A stretch of 64,000 bases of DNA, taken from contig CAVTQA010000013.1 of assembly GCA_963736715.1 (NCBI GenBank), positions 1 through 64,000 of the forward strand, given 5' to 3'. The first letter of the stretch is position 1. Every line of letters starts with the position of its first letter. Of this stretch, positions 9,290-17,922 are shown piece by piece. The DNA comes from AP-15 sp963736715 (lineage in GTDB: Bacteria; Pseudomonadota; Alphaproteobacteria; ATCC43930; CGMCC-115725). The notes under the pieces were generated by a model that had not been told where the DNA came from, made no database searches, and saw only the letters and a list, made by a program, of their open reading frames with translations. A program made the position numbers and the translations under genes.

Positions 9290-9318
9290 TTGACTTAGTT
9301 CCTGATTTGTTCTAGTGT
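9290..9318 (+). promoter_or_regulatory. Candidate promoter with an embedded LexA (SOS) box
   Basis: TTGACT (9290-9295) and TAGTGT (9313-9318) are 17 bp apart and point at the gene starting at 9397. The spacer contains GTTCCTGATTTGTTC (9298-9312), an exact GTTC-N7-GTTC direct repeat, which is the LexA operator of alphaproteobacteria. The operator lies between the two promoter boxes, where a bound repressor would block RNA polymerase. The -10 box is weak. The operator match is seen directly; LexA control is inferred. Confidence 0.65.
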
Positions 9319-9396
9319 CCAAAACGTAAACACGCCACGCTTTCACCTATGAATAAGGGTTTTCATATAAATCATTTCATCCTGGAGTAGTATGGA

Positions 9397-10197
9397 ATGT
9401 CACATATTTCTAAAATTGACGCGACTGGGTGTGAGCAGATCGCGCTGTGCTCCGACCCAGTTAATGAATTTCCGATGGCGATAAGAATGCTCGCCGAGCA
9501 ACATCGCCCATCCCGGATGCCATTTTTTCGTAATCTCGCTGCCCTCGACCACGCGGCCGCCAGCGATCCGTCATTTCTTGGTCAGATACACCTCGTTTAT
9601 CAGGCGACGATGCACGCCACACGTGCCGCGGTTTATTATCTGCCGCACCTCGACAGCCCGGCCCTGCGCAAGCGCAAGCTTCAGATATTTGTCGATGACG
9701 ATGGTCTGCCGGGCGGCGATACGCATCATTACCAACTGACGCGCGCGTTTCGCAATATCGGCGCCAAATGCGTGCTCGATGACGAGGCGTTCGGAGAGCC
9801 AGAGGAATTGTGCCGTCACCTCGACGGAGAAGCCGCCCAATTCGTGCGCCTCGCCAAAACGCTCTATTCACGCTCGCTTGGGCCATGGTGCGCGATCGAG
9901 GTGATGTCGGTCGATTGGATGCGCGCCCTTGCCGAGGCGTTGTCGGTCCATTTCCCGCAATTCGCCGACGAGCCGTACTTTGCGGAGTGCTTTTCCGAGA
10001 TGGTCGAAGAGCGCCACGCCGAGGAGTCGCTGTCGGTCACCCAGATGGTTTTGAGCGCGCGGCCGGCGCTGCTGCCGGCAACAATCGAGGACGCCAAGAT
10101 CATGGCCGAGGCGCTCGATGGGGTTTGGACCCATCTCGACCGAATTGTCGAGATTGCCCGGCAAAAGGCTGCGCAGTCATATTCGGGCGCTGCCTGA
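9397..10197 (+). CDS. Heme-oxygenase-like (iron-containing redox enzyme) family protein
   Basis: A 266-residue, mostly helical protein with the layout of heme-oxygenase-like diiron proteins. The segment DDDGLPGGDTHHYQLTRAFRN matches the family's DExGxGxxxxxH...F block. CAIEVMSVDWM gives a glutamate on a later helix, and SEMVEERHAEESL supplies a final Glu/His pair. Together these could hold two metal ions. Family members break C-C bonds, make N-oxides or remain uncharacterised. The ATG at 9397 follows CTGGAGTAGT, a good ribosome site. An alphaproteobacterial LexA box sits in its presumed promoter, so it may be induced by DNA damage. It is not an obvious repair protein. The exact reaction is unknown. 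Confidence 0.6.
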   Translation: MSHISKIDATGCEQIALCSDPVNEFPMAIRMLAEQHRPSRMPFFRNLAALDHAAASDPSFLGQIHLVYQATMHATRAAVYYLPHLDSPALRKRKLQIFVDDDGLPGGDTHHYQLTRAFRNIGAKCVLDDEAFGEPEELCRHLDGEAAQFVRLAKTLYSRSLGPWCAIEVMSVDWMRALAEALSVHFPQFADEPYFAECFSEMVEERHAEESLSVTQMVLSARPALLPATIEDAKIMAEALDGVWTHLDRIVEIARQKAAQSYSGAA

Positions 10198-10379
10198 TTC
10201 GCCGGCGCGATCGCAGCGCAGACTAGCGCGGAGCCCCTACCCACTGCCGTTTCAGGTCTGATCAGCAAAGCGGTCAGCTGCAGACGCGACGCGGCCGGTG
10301 GCATCCCGGTCGGCAACGAGCCGACCGGCTGTTCGAGTGTGGCTCCAGCCGACCTCACATCGTTAAGGACTCGATTTCG

Positions 10380-11540
10380 ATGCGAATTAAAGCACCGGCC
10401 CGATTGGCCGTGGCCTGGCTGACCATGTTTCTGGTCGGAACCGAACTGTTCGTCTTTTCTCCTTTGCTGCCGGTGCTGGCGGCCGATTACCACATAGCTC
10501 CAGCCTTGGCGGGGTTGGCGGTGACGATGTTTTCGCTAGCCTACATGGTGAGCGCTCCGCTGTTCGGATATTTCTCGGATCGGATCGGGCGCCGGCGGGT
10601 TTTGGTCGGTTCTCTCCTAGCCTTCGCCCTCGCCAATATCCTGACTGCCGCTGCCGCAAATCTGCCCTCCTTGCTCGCAGTCAGGCTGTTTGCCGGCGCC
10701 GCGGCGGCGGGTATCTCGCCATCGATCTATGCGCTGGTCGGCAGCGCCGCCCCACCAGACCATCGGGCCACCTGGCTGGCGCTGGTGGTCTCCGGTCTGT
10801 TGGTCTCGCTTGCAATCGGTGCGTCGGCGGGCGGCCTGGTGGGCGTCGTTTTCGGCGGTCCGCCGGTATTCCTTGCGCTCGCCGGCCTCGGTCTGGTGCT
10901 GGTCTGGCTGAACCGATGGGTCTGGCCATGCGATCGCGGCGGGGCCGTAGTCGGTCTCGACGCCGCCGCCCGCGATCGGCTTGCAGTTGTTGTTCTGCTG
11001 CGGCGCTTGACCCCGATGGTGCTGTGGAGCACTGGCGTCTACGGCGTCTATACCTATCTCGGCGCCGGCCTGGCTGCCGTGGGCTTCTCGACCGGGCGGA
11101 CCGCCGCGGCCATCCTCTTTTATGGATGCGGCGCCATCGTCGGGGTTCTTGTAGGCGGCCGCGTGGCCGATCGGCTCGGCATCCGATGCACCGCCACGGC
11201 GAGTTTTGCCGGCCTTTGCGTTTGCCTCTTACTGCTGCGGCTGGCGCTCGACACGGGCAGATTGGTCGAACCCGCCCTCGGCGTGAGTTCGGCTGTCGCG
11301 CAGCTGTTTTTTCCGGCCCAGCAGGCCGGTCTGGCAAATGATTTCCCCCGCCAACGCGCTGCTGTGCTCGCCTGGAACAATAGCGCGCTGTTTTTGGGCA
11401 TTTCGCTCGGCTCGCTCGTCGGCGGGAAAGCGATCGCACTGGGCAGTTTCGGAGCTAACTTAACCATCTCTGCCGGCATCGCATTAGCAGGATGCATCAT
11501 CAATGCGATCCTGGTCCCGGGTCGGGTACGGCTCAATTGA
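10380..11540 (+). CDS. MFS transporter (drug/metabolite exporter type)
   Basis: A 386-residue membrane protein with about twelve hydrophobic segments. The loop between segments 2 and 3 carries the MFS signature GYFSDRIGRRRVL, and a weaker copy (GGRVADRLGIR) lies at the matching place in the second half. The first helix with FLVGTELFVFSPLLP resembles drug:H+ antiporter-1 members such as AraJ/YdhP-like exporters. It would use the proton gradient to move a small molecule outward; the substrate is unknown. It begins 180 bp after the heme-oxygenase-like gene on the same strand and may belong to the same unit, which would make it a candidate exporter for that enzyme's product. Confidence 0.85.
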   Translation: MRIKAPARLAVAWLTMFLVGTELFVFSPLLPVLAADYHIAPALAGLAVTMFSLAYMVSAPLFGYFSDRIGRRRVLVGSLLAFALANILTAAAANLPSLLAVRLFAGAAAAGISPSIYALVGSAAPPDHRATWLALVVSGLLVSLAIGASAGGLVGVVFGGPPVFLALAGLGLVLVWLNRWVWPCDRGGAVVGLDAAARDRLAVVVLLRRLTPMVLWSTGVYGVYTYLGAGLAAVGFSTGRTAAAILFYGCGAIVGVLVGGRVADRLGIRCTATASFAGLCVCLLLLRLALDTGRLVEPALGVSSAVAQLFFPAQQAGLANDFPRQRAAVLAWNNSALFLGISLGSLVGGKAIALGSFGANLTISAGIALAGCIINAILVPGRVRLN

Positions 11541-11644
11541 AAATTTCCCGATGGCGAGCCAGTGATGCACTGCACCCAGACGGCTTTTTGACGCCGCGCT
11601 GACACCGAATTGACGGATATACGATTAAATTTTCATGGAACCGG

Positions 11645-12556
11645 TTGCGACAGCGACGTGCCCGTTGCGCCCCGGCGGCGACAGAGCTCTCGCCGGGGGC
11701 ATCGGTGGGCAACGAGGATAACCACATCAGCCACGAAGGGCAAAACCGCAGCTCGGCGATCTGCGCGACGGTGCAAACGGCGCTGCGCCAGAACCGGCTG
11801 CTCTTCGCATTCCAACCCGTGGTTTGCGCAGTGACGGGGGAGACGGATTATTTCGAATGCCTGCTGCGCATGCGCGATGTGAGGGGAAGCATCATCGCCG
11901 GCAGCGAATTCATCACGCCGATGGAACAACTGGGTCTGATCGGGTTCATTGATGACTATGTTCTCGACCTCACTGTCCGGGAACTCGCGAGGCATCCCGG
12001 GGTAAGGCTCGGGCTCAATATATCCGGGCTCACTGCATGCATCGGGCCGTGGCTGCAATCTTTGGTTTCGGTGTTGCAGTATCGGCCCGATGTCGCCCGC
12101 CGCTTGGTCGTGGAGATCACGGAAACTGCGGCACTGTCCGACCTCGAAGAGGCGGCGCGCTTTGTCGATACGCTCCGCCGCACGGGATGCCGGGTGGCAC
12201 TCGACGATTTCGGTACCGGCCACACCTCGTGGCGGCACCTGGAGACTTTGCCGGTCGACACAGTCAAGATCGACGGTTCGTTCGTGCGAAACCTGGCAGA
12301 TAGCCACGAAAGGCGCGTTCTTTTGCGGAATCTGCTCCGACGCATCAGCGGTCTCGGCTGCATTACAGTGGCCGAGGGGGTGGAAAACGCCGCGGACGAG
12401 GCAGTCGCGCGGGCAGAGGGCTTCAGCTGTCTGCAGGGTTACCATCTGGGCCCACCGACCGTTCAGCGCGCTTGGCTGAACCAGACATCGACCGATACTG
12501 CGGTAGAGCGTTGGGGATCGTTCCGCGGCGCTGGAGCCGACGATCCGGGCTGTTAG
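11645..12556 (+). CDS. EAL-domain protein (cyclic-di-GMP phosphodiesterase)
   Basis: The protein is essentially a stand-alone EAL domain of up to 303 residues. The signature is FECLLR instead of EALxR, with cysteine at the middle position. The remaining active-site residues are in place: Asn in NISG, Glu in EITET, two Asp in DDFGTG, Lys in KIDGSF and Glu in AEGVE. Activity in hydrolysing c-di-GMP is therefore plausible. The start is uncertain: TTG at 11645 gives the longest frame, but an in-frame GTG further in, near 11706, could also serve. Conserved sequence begins only around LLFAFQPVV. It ends 4 bp before the hybrid kinase gene, so the two are almost certainly co-transcribed and may work in one pathway. 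Confidence 0.85.
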   Translation: MRQRRARCAPAATELSPGASVGNEDNHISHEGQNRSSAICATVQTALRQNRLLFAFQPVVCAVTGETDYFECLLRMRDVRGSIIAGSEFITPMEQLGLIGFIDDYVLDLTVRELARHPGVRLGLNISGLTACIGPWLQSLVSVLQYRPDVARRLVVEITETAALSDLEEAARFVDTLRRTGCRVALDDFGTGHTSWRHLETLPVDTVKIDGSFVRNLADSHERRVLLRNLLRRISGLGCITVAEGVENAADEAVARAEGFSCLQGYHLGPPTVQRAWLNQTSTDTAVERWGSFRGAGADDPGC

Positions 12557-12560
12557 TCGA

Positions 12561-15500
12561 GTGGCGCGCCTCGATCCCAACCGGACAATGGAAGGAGAGC
12601 GTTGGTTCGGGGTTTGGTCCGGGGTGCGGATCGGCTTGACCGGCAGAATCCTGATCCTGGTTATCTTTGCCGTCGTTCCGGCACTCGTGATCCAGGCCTG
12701 GAACGAATACGATCTCCGCATCGCGCGTGAGGCCGATATCCGCCAACAGGTCGTGCAAACTACCAAGCAATTCGGCGAGGAGATCGGCGAATTGCGCGAA
12801 GGTGCTCGCCAACTTCTCCTCGCGCTTGCCCAGTTGAACACGGTCAAGACCCGGCAGCCGGGCGCTTGCAGCCCGCTTTTTTCGAAATTGAAGGCACGCT
12901 TCGCCAATTACGGTCTGCTCGGGGCGGCCGATACAAGCGGCCGGATCTTTTGCACCAGCGAGCCGACATCGTATTCGTCGGTTGCGGACCAGCCCTTCTT
13001 CGAGCGTGCAATGGCCCAACCCGGGCTCGCCGTCGGAAATTATTGGGTCGATCCGGCCAATGGTCAGCGCATGATTCATTTTGCCGAGCGGTTCGAGGAC
13101 GACGACGGCCGCGTCGCCGGTATCGTATTCGCCGGCCTCGACTTGGCTTGGCTGGCCGATCACCTCGCAGAGCGCGGTTTGTCGCCGACCGCCTCGATCT
13201 TGATCGCCGATCGCGAGGGCAACATCATCGCAAGGCTGCCCCATCCGGAACTCCTCGTCGGCAAGAACATGAGGAAGTCCCATGAAGCGATAATGGATGG
13301 GGAACAAGCGGGATGGGAAGAAGCGGTGGGCGTCGATGGGACGACGCGGATTTTCGGATATGTCCCGCCCGCTCTGCCGCCCAAAGATTTCTTTCTCAGC
13401 GCCGGCCAGACCAAAACTGAAGCTTTTGCCGCGATCGACAGTGCCACTCGGCGCGGGATCGGGCTGATCCTGGCCGGGCTCTTGGCGGCGGTCTACGCGG
13501 CCTGGGCGGGGGGCCGCAATTTCATCCGCCGGCCGATCGAAGGTCTGCTCGGCGTTACCGCCGAATGGCGCAAAGGGAACTATGCCGCGCGTGCACACCT
13601 GACAGATCGGTCTTCTGAAATCGGCCGACTTGGAGCGGCGTTCAATGAGATGGCCGACGCACTTGCGGCACGTCATGCAGCTCAGCAAAGCGCCGAGGAG
13701 GAGCTGCGCGAGCTGAATGCGACGCTTGAGTTGAGGATCGAGCAGCGGACGGTCGAGCTGGAGGGAGCGGTTCGGGCCAAATCGCACTTCCTGGCCAATA
13801 TGAGTCACGAAATTCGCACGCCGCTGAACGGCGTCCTCGGCATGCTCGAACTCGTTCGCCAAACCGAGCTTGGACGTCCCCAGCAACGCTTTATCGAGAT
13901 CGCCCGACGCTCCGGTGAGACCTTGCTCGGGGTCATCAACGGCGTTCTCGACCTCTCCAAGATCGAGGCCGGCAAGGTCGAAATCGAGCACAGCGCGTTC
14001 GATCTGCGGGTCGTTGTGGAGGAGGTGACGGAGCTATTCAGCGAATTGGCGTATGGCAAGCGGCTGGAGTTGGCCTGCTTTGTCCCGGCAACTCTGCAGA
14101 CCGCATTGATCGGCGATGCCGGACGCTTGCGCCAGATCTTGACGAACCTGATCGGCAACGCGGTCAAGTTCACCGAGCGAGGAGAGGTCGGTGTCCGCGT
14201 TTCCTCATTGGAACGCGAGGCATCCTCGGTCTTGATCGCCTTCGAAGTCATCGACACCGGGATAGGCATTCCGGCCGAAAAGCGCCGGCACATATTCGAA
14301 GCATTTGCCCAAGCCGACAGCTCGACGACCCGGCGATATGGCGGGACCGGACTTGGACTTTCGATCGCCAAGCATTTCTGCGAGATGATGGGCGGTTCGA
14401 TCGACGTCGCCAGTGAGCCGGGTGCCGGGTCGAAATTTCGCTTCACCGCCAAGTTCGGATTACAGCCTTCAGCGGCCGACAGAACTCAGACCGCTCTGCG
14501 GCCCCGAGCCGGAAAAGCGGCCCTGGTCGTCGTCGACAATGCCCTCAACCGTGAGATACTGGACGATCAGCTGTCAGCCGGGAACGTTCCGGTGAAGCAC
14601 GCCCAGACCGGCTTGGCAGCGCTCGGCGCGCTGCGCACCGCCGCCCTTCACAGGGAGCCTTTCGAGCTGGTGATCATCGACCACTCACTGCCCGACATGC
14701 AGGGGGTCGAGCTGGCGCATGCAATCAAAACCGCTTCGGAAGGGATCGAGCAGCAGATCATTCTCCTGACCTCTTTCGATCAGGACGCTGGCCAGATCAC
14801 AGACGATGCACTCAGCCTCCTGACGAAGCCGATACGACAGTCGGCACTGCGCGAGTGCATTGCGGCGTGCGCTTCGCCGATGACGGCAATCAGCTCTGAG
14901 GCCAAAACGCCGACGGCGGACCAGCCGGGTAAAGGCCAGGCACCCGTACTCGTAGTGGAAGATAGCCCCGTCAACCTGGAGGTCGCCGTCGCCATTCTCG
15001 AGAGCATGGGGTGCGTCGTCGAGACCGCGGTCAACGGGCGGCACGCACTCGAACGTCATGCGAGCGGCGAATACAGCCTGATCTTCATGGATTGCCAGAT
15101 GCCCGAGATGGACGGGTTCGAGGCGACGATGGAGATTCGCCGTCGCGAGGCCCTCTTAGGCAGGCACACGCCGATAGTTGCACTGACTGCGAGTGTCGTG
15201 GAGGACGGCCGTCGGAAATGCCTGGCGGTCGGTATGGACGAGTATCTCGCCAAACCGTTCACGCTGGAGCAGATGAGGACAATGCTGACGACGTGGCGGG
15301 GCCCGCCTGAGCGCCCGGCGCCGCCAGAGCACCTGTCGCTCATCACGGCGCCGGCGGCAGCTTCCGACCCGATCGATGAGCAGGTGTTGGCTTCACTCGG
15401 ACGACTGCAAAGGGAGGGGCGGCCGGACACCCTGCAGCAGCTTATCGAACTGTTCTTCAAGGGCGCGGCAGATCTTCTGACGGATTTGGATATCGGCGCG

Positions 15501-15719
15501 GCGACGGGTGACGCGGCGCTCCTGTGCCGCGCCAGTCATGCGTTGAAGTCGGCGAGCGCCAATCTGGGGGCGATCGTGTTGTCGACACATTGCAAAGAGC
15601 TCGAGGCGCTCTCGAAATCGGGCAGGGTTACCGACGCTGCGCGGCTGGTCAAAGTAATCCGCGAGGACTATCGCACCGTCGAAGCCCGTCTTTCCGACCG
15701 CCTGCCACGGGTCGCCTGA
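12561..15719 (+). CDS. Membrane-bound hybrid histidine kinase with two receiver domains and an HPt domain
   Basis: A 1052-residue sensor kinase. Order: N-terminal transmembrane helix (ILILVIFAVVPALVI), periplasmic PDC/Cache-like sensor (about residues 45-295), second transmembrane helix (GIGLILAGLLAAVYAAW), HAMP, coiled coil, HisKA with His416 in MSHEIRTPLNG, HATPase with DTGIGIPAEKRRHIF and GTGLGLSIAK, receiver 1 with Asp707, receiver 2 with Asp844 and an intact acidic pocket (VVEDS), and HPt with His993 in SHALKSASANLGA. Receiver 1 has only one of the two pocket acids (VVVDN) and may be degenerate. This is an ArcB/BarA-style phosphorelay, His to Asp to His. No partner output regulator is adjacent apart from the EAL protein just upstream. 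The start is GTG 12561 or ATG 12588; neither has a strong ribosome site. Confidence 0.9.
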   Translation: MARLDPNRTMEGERWFGVWSGVRIGLTGRILILVIFAVVPALVIQAWNEYDLRIAREADIRQQVVQTTKQFGEEIGELREGARQLLLALAQLNTVKTRQPGACSPLFSKLKARFANYGLLGAADTSGRIFCTSEPTSYSSVADQPFFERAMAQPGLAVGNYWVDPANGQRMIHFAERFEDDDGRVAGIVFAGLDLAWLADHLAERGLSPTASILIADREGNIIARLPHPELLVGKNMRKSHEAIMDGEQAGWEEAVGVDGTTRIFGYVPPALPPKDFFLSAGQTKTEAFAAIDSATRRGIGLILAGLLAAVYAAWAGGRNFIRRPIEGLLGVTAEWRKGNYAARAHLTDRSSEIGRLGAAFNEMADALAARHAAQQSAEEELRELNATLELRIEQRTVELEGAVRAKSHFLANMSHEIRTPLNGVLGMLELVRQTELGRPQQRFIEIARRSGETLLGVINGVLDLSKIEAGKVEIEHSAFDLRVVVEEVTELFSELAYGKRLELACFVPATLQTALIGDAGRLRQILTNLIGNAVKFTERGEVGVRVSSLEREASSVLIAFEVIDTGIGIPAEKRRHIFEAFAQADSSTTRRYGGTGLGLSIAKHFCEMMGGSIDVASEPGAGSKFRFTAKFGLQPSAADRTQTALRPRAGKAALVVVDNALNREILDDQLSAGNVPVKHAQTGLAALGALRTAALHREPFELVIIDHSLPDMQGVELAHAIKTASEGIEQQIILLTSFDQDAGQITDDALSLLTKPIRQSALRECIAACASPMTAISSEAKTPTADQPGKGQAPVLVVEDSPVNLEVAVAILESMGCVVETAVNGRHALERHASGEYSLIFMDCQMPEMDGFEATMEIRRREALLGRHTPIVALTASVVEDGRRKCLAVGMDEYLAKPFTLEQMRTMLTTWRGPPERPAPPEHLSLITAPAAASDPIDEQVLASLGRLQREGRPDTLQQLIELFFKGAADLLTDLDIGAATGDAALLCRASHALKSASANLGAIVLSTHCKELEALSKSGRVTDAARLVKVIREDYRTVEARLSDRLPRVA

Positions 15720-15827
15720 CAATCAAATGGATGATGCGGCGCGGCCAAAACTGCAATTGCGGAAATTCGCCAGACCGATGCCGGTGATCGAGCGATCGTT
15801 TCGAGGCCGCCGAGAAGAGTCTGGCGG

Positions 15828-16030
15828 GTTCACGCCGACCGGCGGGCGCTCGCGCAGATACTGCGAAAGCTGCTGTGTAATGCCGCGAAATTTAGTTCAG
15901 CCTGGACGCAATCGAGGTGTCCACCGGCAGGCCCCGCGACGGCTCTCTTCGGACCGTCATGGCGGGCACCTGACGATCGCCAGCGCGCTCCATAAAGGAA
16001 CAACGATTCCTCTCGATTTTTCGATCCCGA
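15828..16030 (+). pseudogene. Decayed histidine-kinase ATPase-domain remnant
   Basis: Within the gene-free stretch 15720-16186, the frame at 15828 reads VHADRRALAQILRKLLCNAA followed by KFSS. This is the N-box of a histidine kinase ATPase domain (usual form: DRRALRQILLNLLSNAIKFT). A second piece in another frame at 15961 reads GGHLTIASALHKGTTIPLDF, the G2-box and final strand of the same domain. The middle with the DTGIGI-like box is missing, so at least one deletion and one frameshift have occurred. The adjacent intact kinase ends at 15719; the remnant may derive from a neighbouring or duplicated kinase gene. The rest of the stretch shows nothing else. Confidence 0.55.
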
Positions 16031-16186
16031 CTCCAAGAGGCCGAAGCGAGATCCTGGCGAAGGACGTTTTTTTGACGGATCCCGGCGTAGCCCCGGCGTG
16101 AAGATCAAGACGGGGCGACCCATTTCGCGTTCGAAACGGCGCCGAGCCCAACGCCGCGTAAAAAATGGGCGAACCAGGGGTTTGCA

Positions 16187-16738
16187 ATGAACAACTTCTA
16201 CCTCGAAGTGATATCGCTGGTCGAGCGCCTTCATCGTCAATTCCTGGAGGTCGTCAAACTGGAGCTGGAGGGGCTCCGGGTTCACGACATCAACAACGTC
16301 CAGGCAATGATGCTGTTCAATATTGGGGATTCGGAGATGACGGTGGGCGAGCTCACCTTGCGCGGCTGTTATCTCGGGTCCAACGTCTCCTACAACGTCA
16401 AGAAGATGGTCGAGAACGGTTATCTGGCGCATGAGCGCTCAGTGCACGACCGGCGCTCGATCCATGTTCGATTGACCGAGAAAGGGGGCAAATTGCGGGA
16501 CCGCTTGGGCGCCATGCATCAGCGCCACGGCCAGATGCTTTCGCAGGCGACGCTCACCGCCGACGATCTGCAGAATACCAGCGTTACGCTGCGCAAACTC
16601 GAACGCTTCTGGATCCGCGCTGCCGACTTGGTGCAGCGAGCACCGCCACAGTTTGACGCCAACGTGGCCGAGCCTCCCCCTTCCGGCACGAACCACAACC
16701 GCGATGGCTTCGGCCCGAGAATCTCCTCCGGAAACTGA
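16187..16738 (+). CDS. MarR-family winged-helix transcriptional regulator
   Basis: A 183-residue protein. The core has the MarR winged-helix pattern: helix MLFNIGDSEMTVGELTLRG, recognition helix region YLGSNVSYNVKKMVENGYLA and the wing HERSVHDRRSIHVRLTEKG with the DxRSxxxxLT signature. Long helices before and after would form the dimer interface. It most resembles the alphaproteobacterial LdtR-like subgroup (YLGSNVSYNVKKMVE), which is associated with cell-envelope and stress control; that assignment is from memory. The C-terminal 25 residues are proline-rich and probably disordered. It is convergent with recA, with only 4 bases between the two stop codons, so it is not part of the recA unit. 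Confidence 0.85.
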   Translation: MNNFYLEVISLVERLHRQFLEVVKLELEGLRVHDINNVQAMMLFNIGDSEMTVGELTLRGCYLGSNVSYNVKKMVENGYLAHERSVHDRRSIHVRLTEKGGKLRDRLGAMHQRHGQMLSQATLTADDLQNTSVTLRKLERFWIRAADLVQRAPPQFDANVAEPPPSGTNHNRDGFGPRISSGN

Positions 16739-16742
16739 CCGG

Positions 16743-17810
16743 CTATTCTTCGGCTGCAGCCTCTCCCGGGGCTGCCATCATCGCTTCGGCGACAAGGCCG
16801 GCATTGCCGCGTATTGCGTGCTCTATCGCCTCGCTGATCTCGGCATGCTCCTTTAAATGAGCCTTGGCGTTTTCACGTCCTTGGCCAATGCGTTGACCGT
16901 CATAGGAAAACCAAGAGCCTGACTTCTCGACAACGCCAGCCTGAACGCCCAGGTCGATAAGTTCGCCGCGCTTCGATATCCCTTCGCCATACATGATATC
17001 GAAATCGACGACCTTGAACGGCGGCGCCATCTTGTTTTTGACGACCTTGACACGCGTCTGGTTGCCGATGACCTGGTCCCGCTCCTTGATCGCGCCGATG
17101 CGCCGGATGTCGAGACGGATCGAAGCGTAGAATTTTAGCGCGTTGCCGCCCGTCGTGGTCTCCGGATTGCCGAACATCACGCCGATCTTGTGGCGGATCT
17201 GGTTGATGAAGATGACCATCGCACGGGACCGGGAGATCGAGCCTGTAAGCTTGCGCAATGCCTGGCTCATCAATCGGGCTTGCAGACCCATGTGGCTGTC
17301 GCCCATTTCGCCTTCGAGTTCGGCGCGCGGCACGAGGGCGGCGACCGAATCGATGACGAGGACGTCGATGGCGCCCGAGCGGACCAAGGTGTCGGCGATC
17401 TCGAGCGCCTGCTCGCCGGCATCGGGCTGCGAAATCAGCAAATCGTCGACATTGACGCCGAGCTTGCGAGCATAGGCCGGGTCGAGCGCGTGCTCGGCGT
17501 CGATAAAGGCGCAGGTGCCGCCGCTGCGCTGCGCTTCGGCGATGACATGCAGCGCCAGCGTCGTCTTGCCGGAGCTCTCCGGCCCGTAAATCTCGATGAT
17601 CCGCCCGCGCGGCAGCCCGCCGATGCCGAGCGCGATGTCGAGACCCAAAGATCCGGTCGATATTACCTCGGTATCGGCGGCCGCCTCGCGCGATCCGAGC
17701 TTCATGATCGAACCCTTGCCGAAAGCGCGTTCTATTTGCCCGAGCGCCGCGTCCAAAGCCCGCTGCTTGTCCATTGCTTCCTTGTCCAAGAGGCGCAATG
17801 CGGTCTGCAT
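16743..17810 (-). CDS. recA: Recombinase A
   Basis: A 355-residue RecA. Visible are the N-terminal MDKQRALDAALGQIERAFGK helix, Walker A GPESSGKTT, Walker B region IDVLVIDSVAAL, the MAW motif area (MGLQARLMSQALRKL), loop L2 (INQIRHKIGVMFGNPETTTG) and the LNTPGG-equivalent part. It forms filaments on single-stranded DNA, drives strand exchange and triggers LexA self-cleavage. The ATG at 17810 is chosen because AAGGAGG lies 7 bp upstream. The further upstream frame (to 17906) overlaps the promoter and has no RecA character. The tail is rich in glutamate and alanine as usual. A LexA-like box lies about 70 bp upstream. Confidence 0.98.
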   Translation of the reverse strand: MQTALRLLDKEAMDKQRALDAALGQIERAFGKGSIMKLGSREAAADTEVISTGSLGLDIALGIGGLPRGRIIEIYGPESSGKTTLALHVIAEAQRSGGTCAFIDAEHALDPAYARKLGVNVDDLLISQPDAGEQALEIADTLVRSGAIDVLVIDSVAALVPRAELEGEMGDSHMGLQARLMSQALRKLTGSISRSRAMVIFINQIRHKIGVMFGNPETTTGGNALKFYASIRLDIRRIGAIKERDQVIGNQTRVKVVKNKMAPPFKVVDFDIMYGEGISKRGELIDLGVQAGVVEKSGSWFSYDGQRIGQGRENAKAHLKEHAEISEAIEHAIRGNAGLVAEAMMAAPGEAAAEE

Positions 17811-17877
17811 TGTTCCGTCCTCCTTATTCCATACCCGATGATGCCGTGCAACGCGGCCCGGGAACCCCAGGCTACCG

Positions 17878-17906
17878 TCCGTACACTTTTTGTTCCAATA
17901 ATGCAA
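17878..17906 (-). promoter_or_regulatory. recA promoter with LexA-type SOS box
   Basis: On the minus strand TTGCAT (17906-17901) and TACGGA (17883-17878) are 17 bp apart and face recA. Overlapping the spacer and the -10 box is, on the + strand, GTACACTTTTTGTTC (17881-17895), the alphaproteobacterial LexA operator GTTC-N7-GTTC with one change (GTAC). recA is a known LexA target in this class, so control is expected. It lies between the end of cckA and the recA start, giving recA a promoter independent of cckA. Confidence 0.7.
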
Positions 17907-17922
17907 TACTGAAATACGCGCT

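Noticed and set aside
12423..13991. A 522-codon minus-strand frame opposite the hybrid kinase
   Set aside because: Its sequence mirrors the kinase codons and has no recognisable domain; the plus strand carries every kinase motif.
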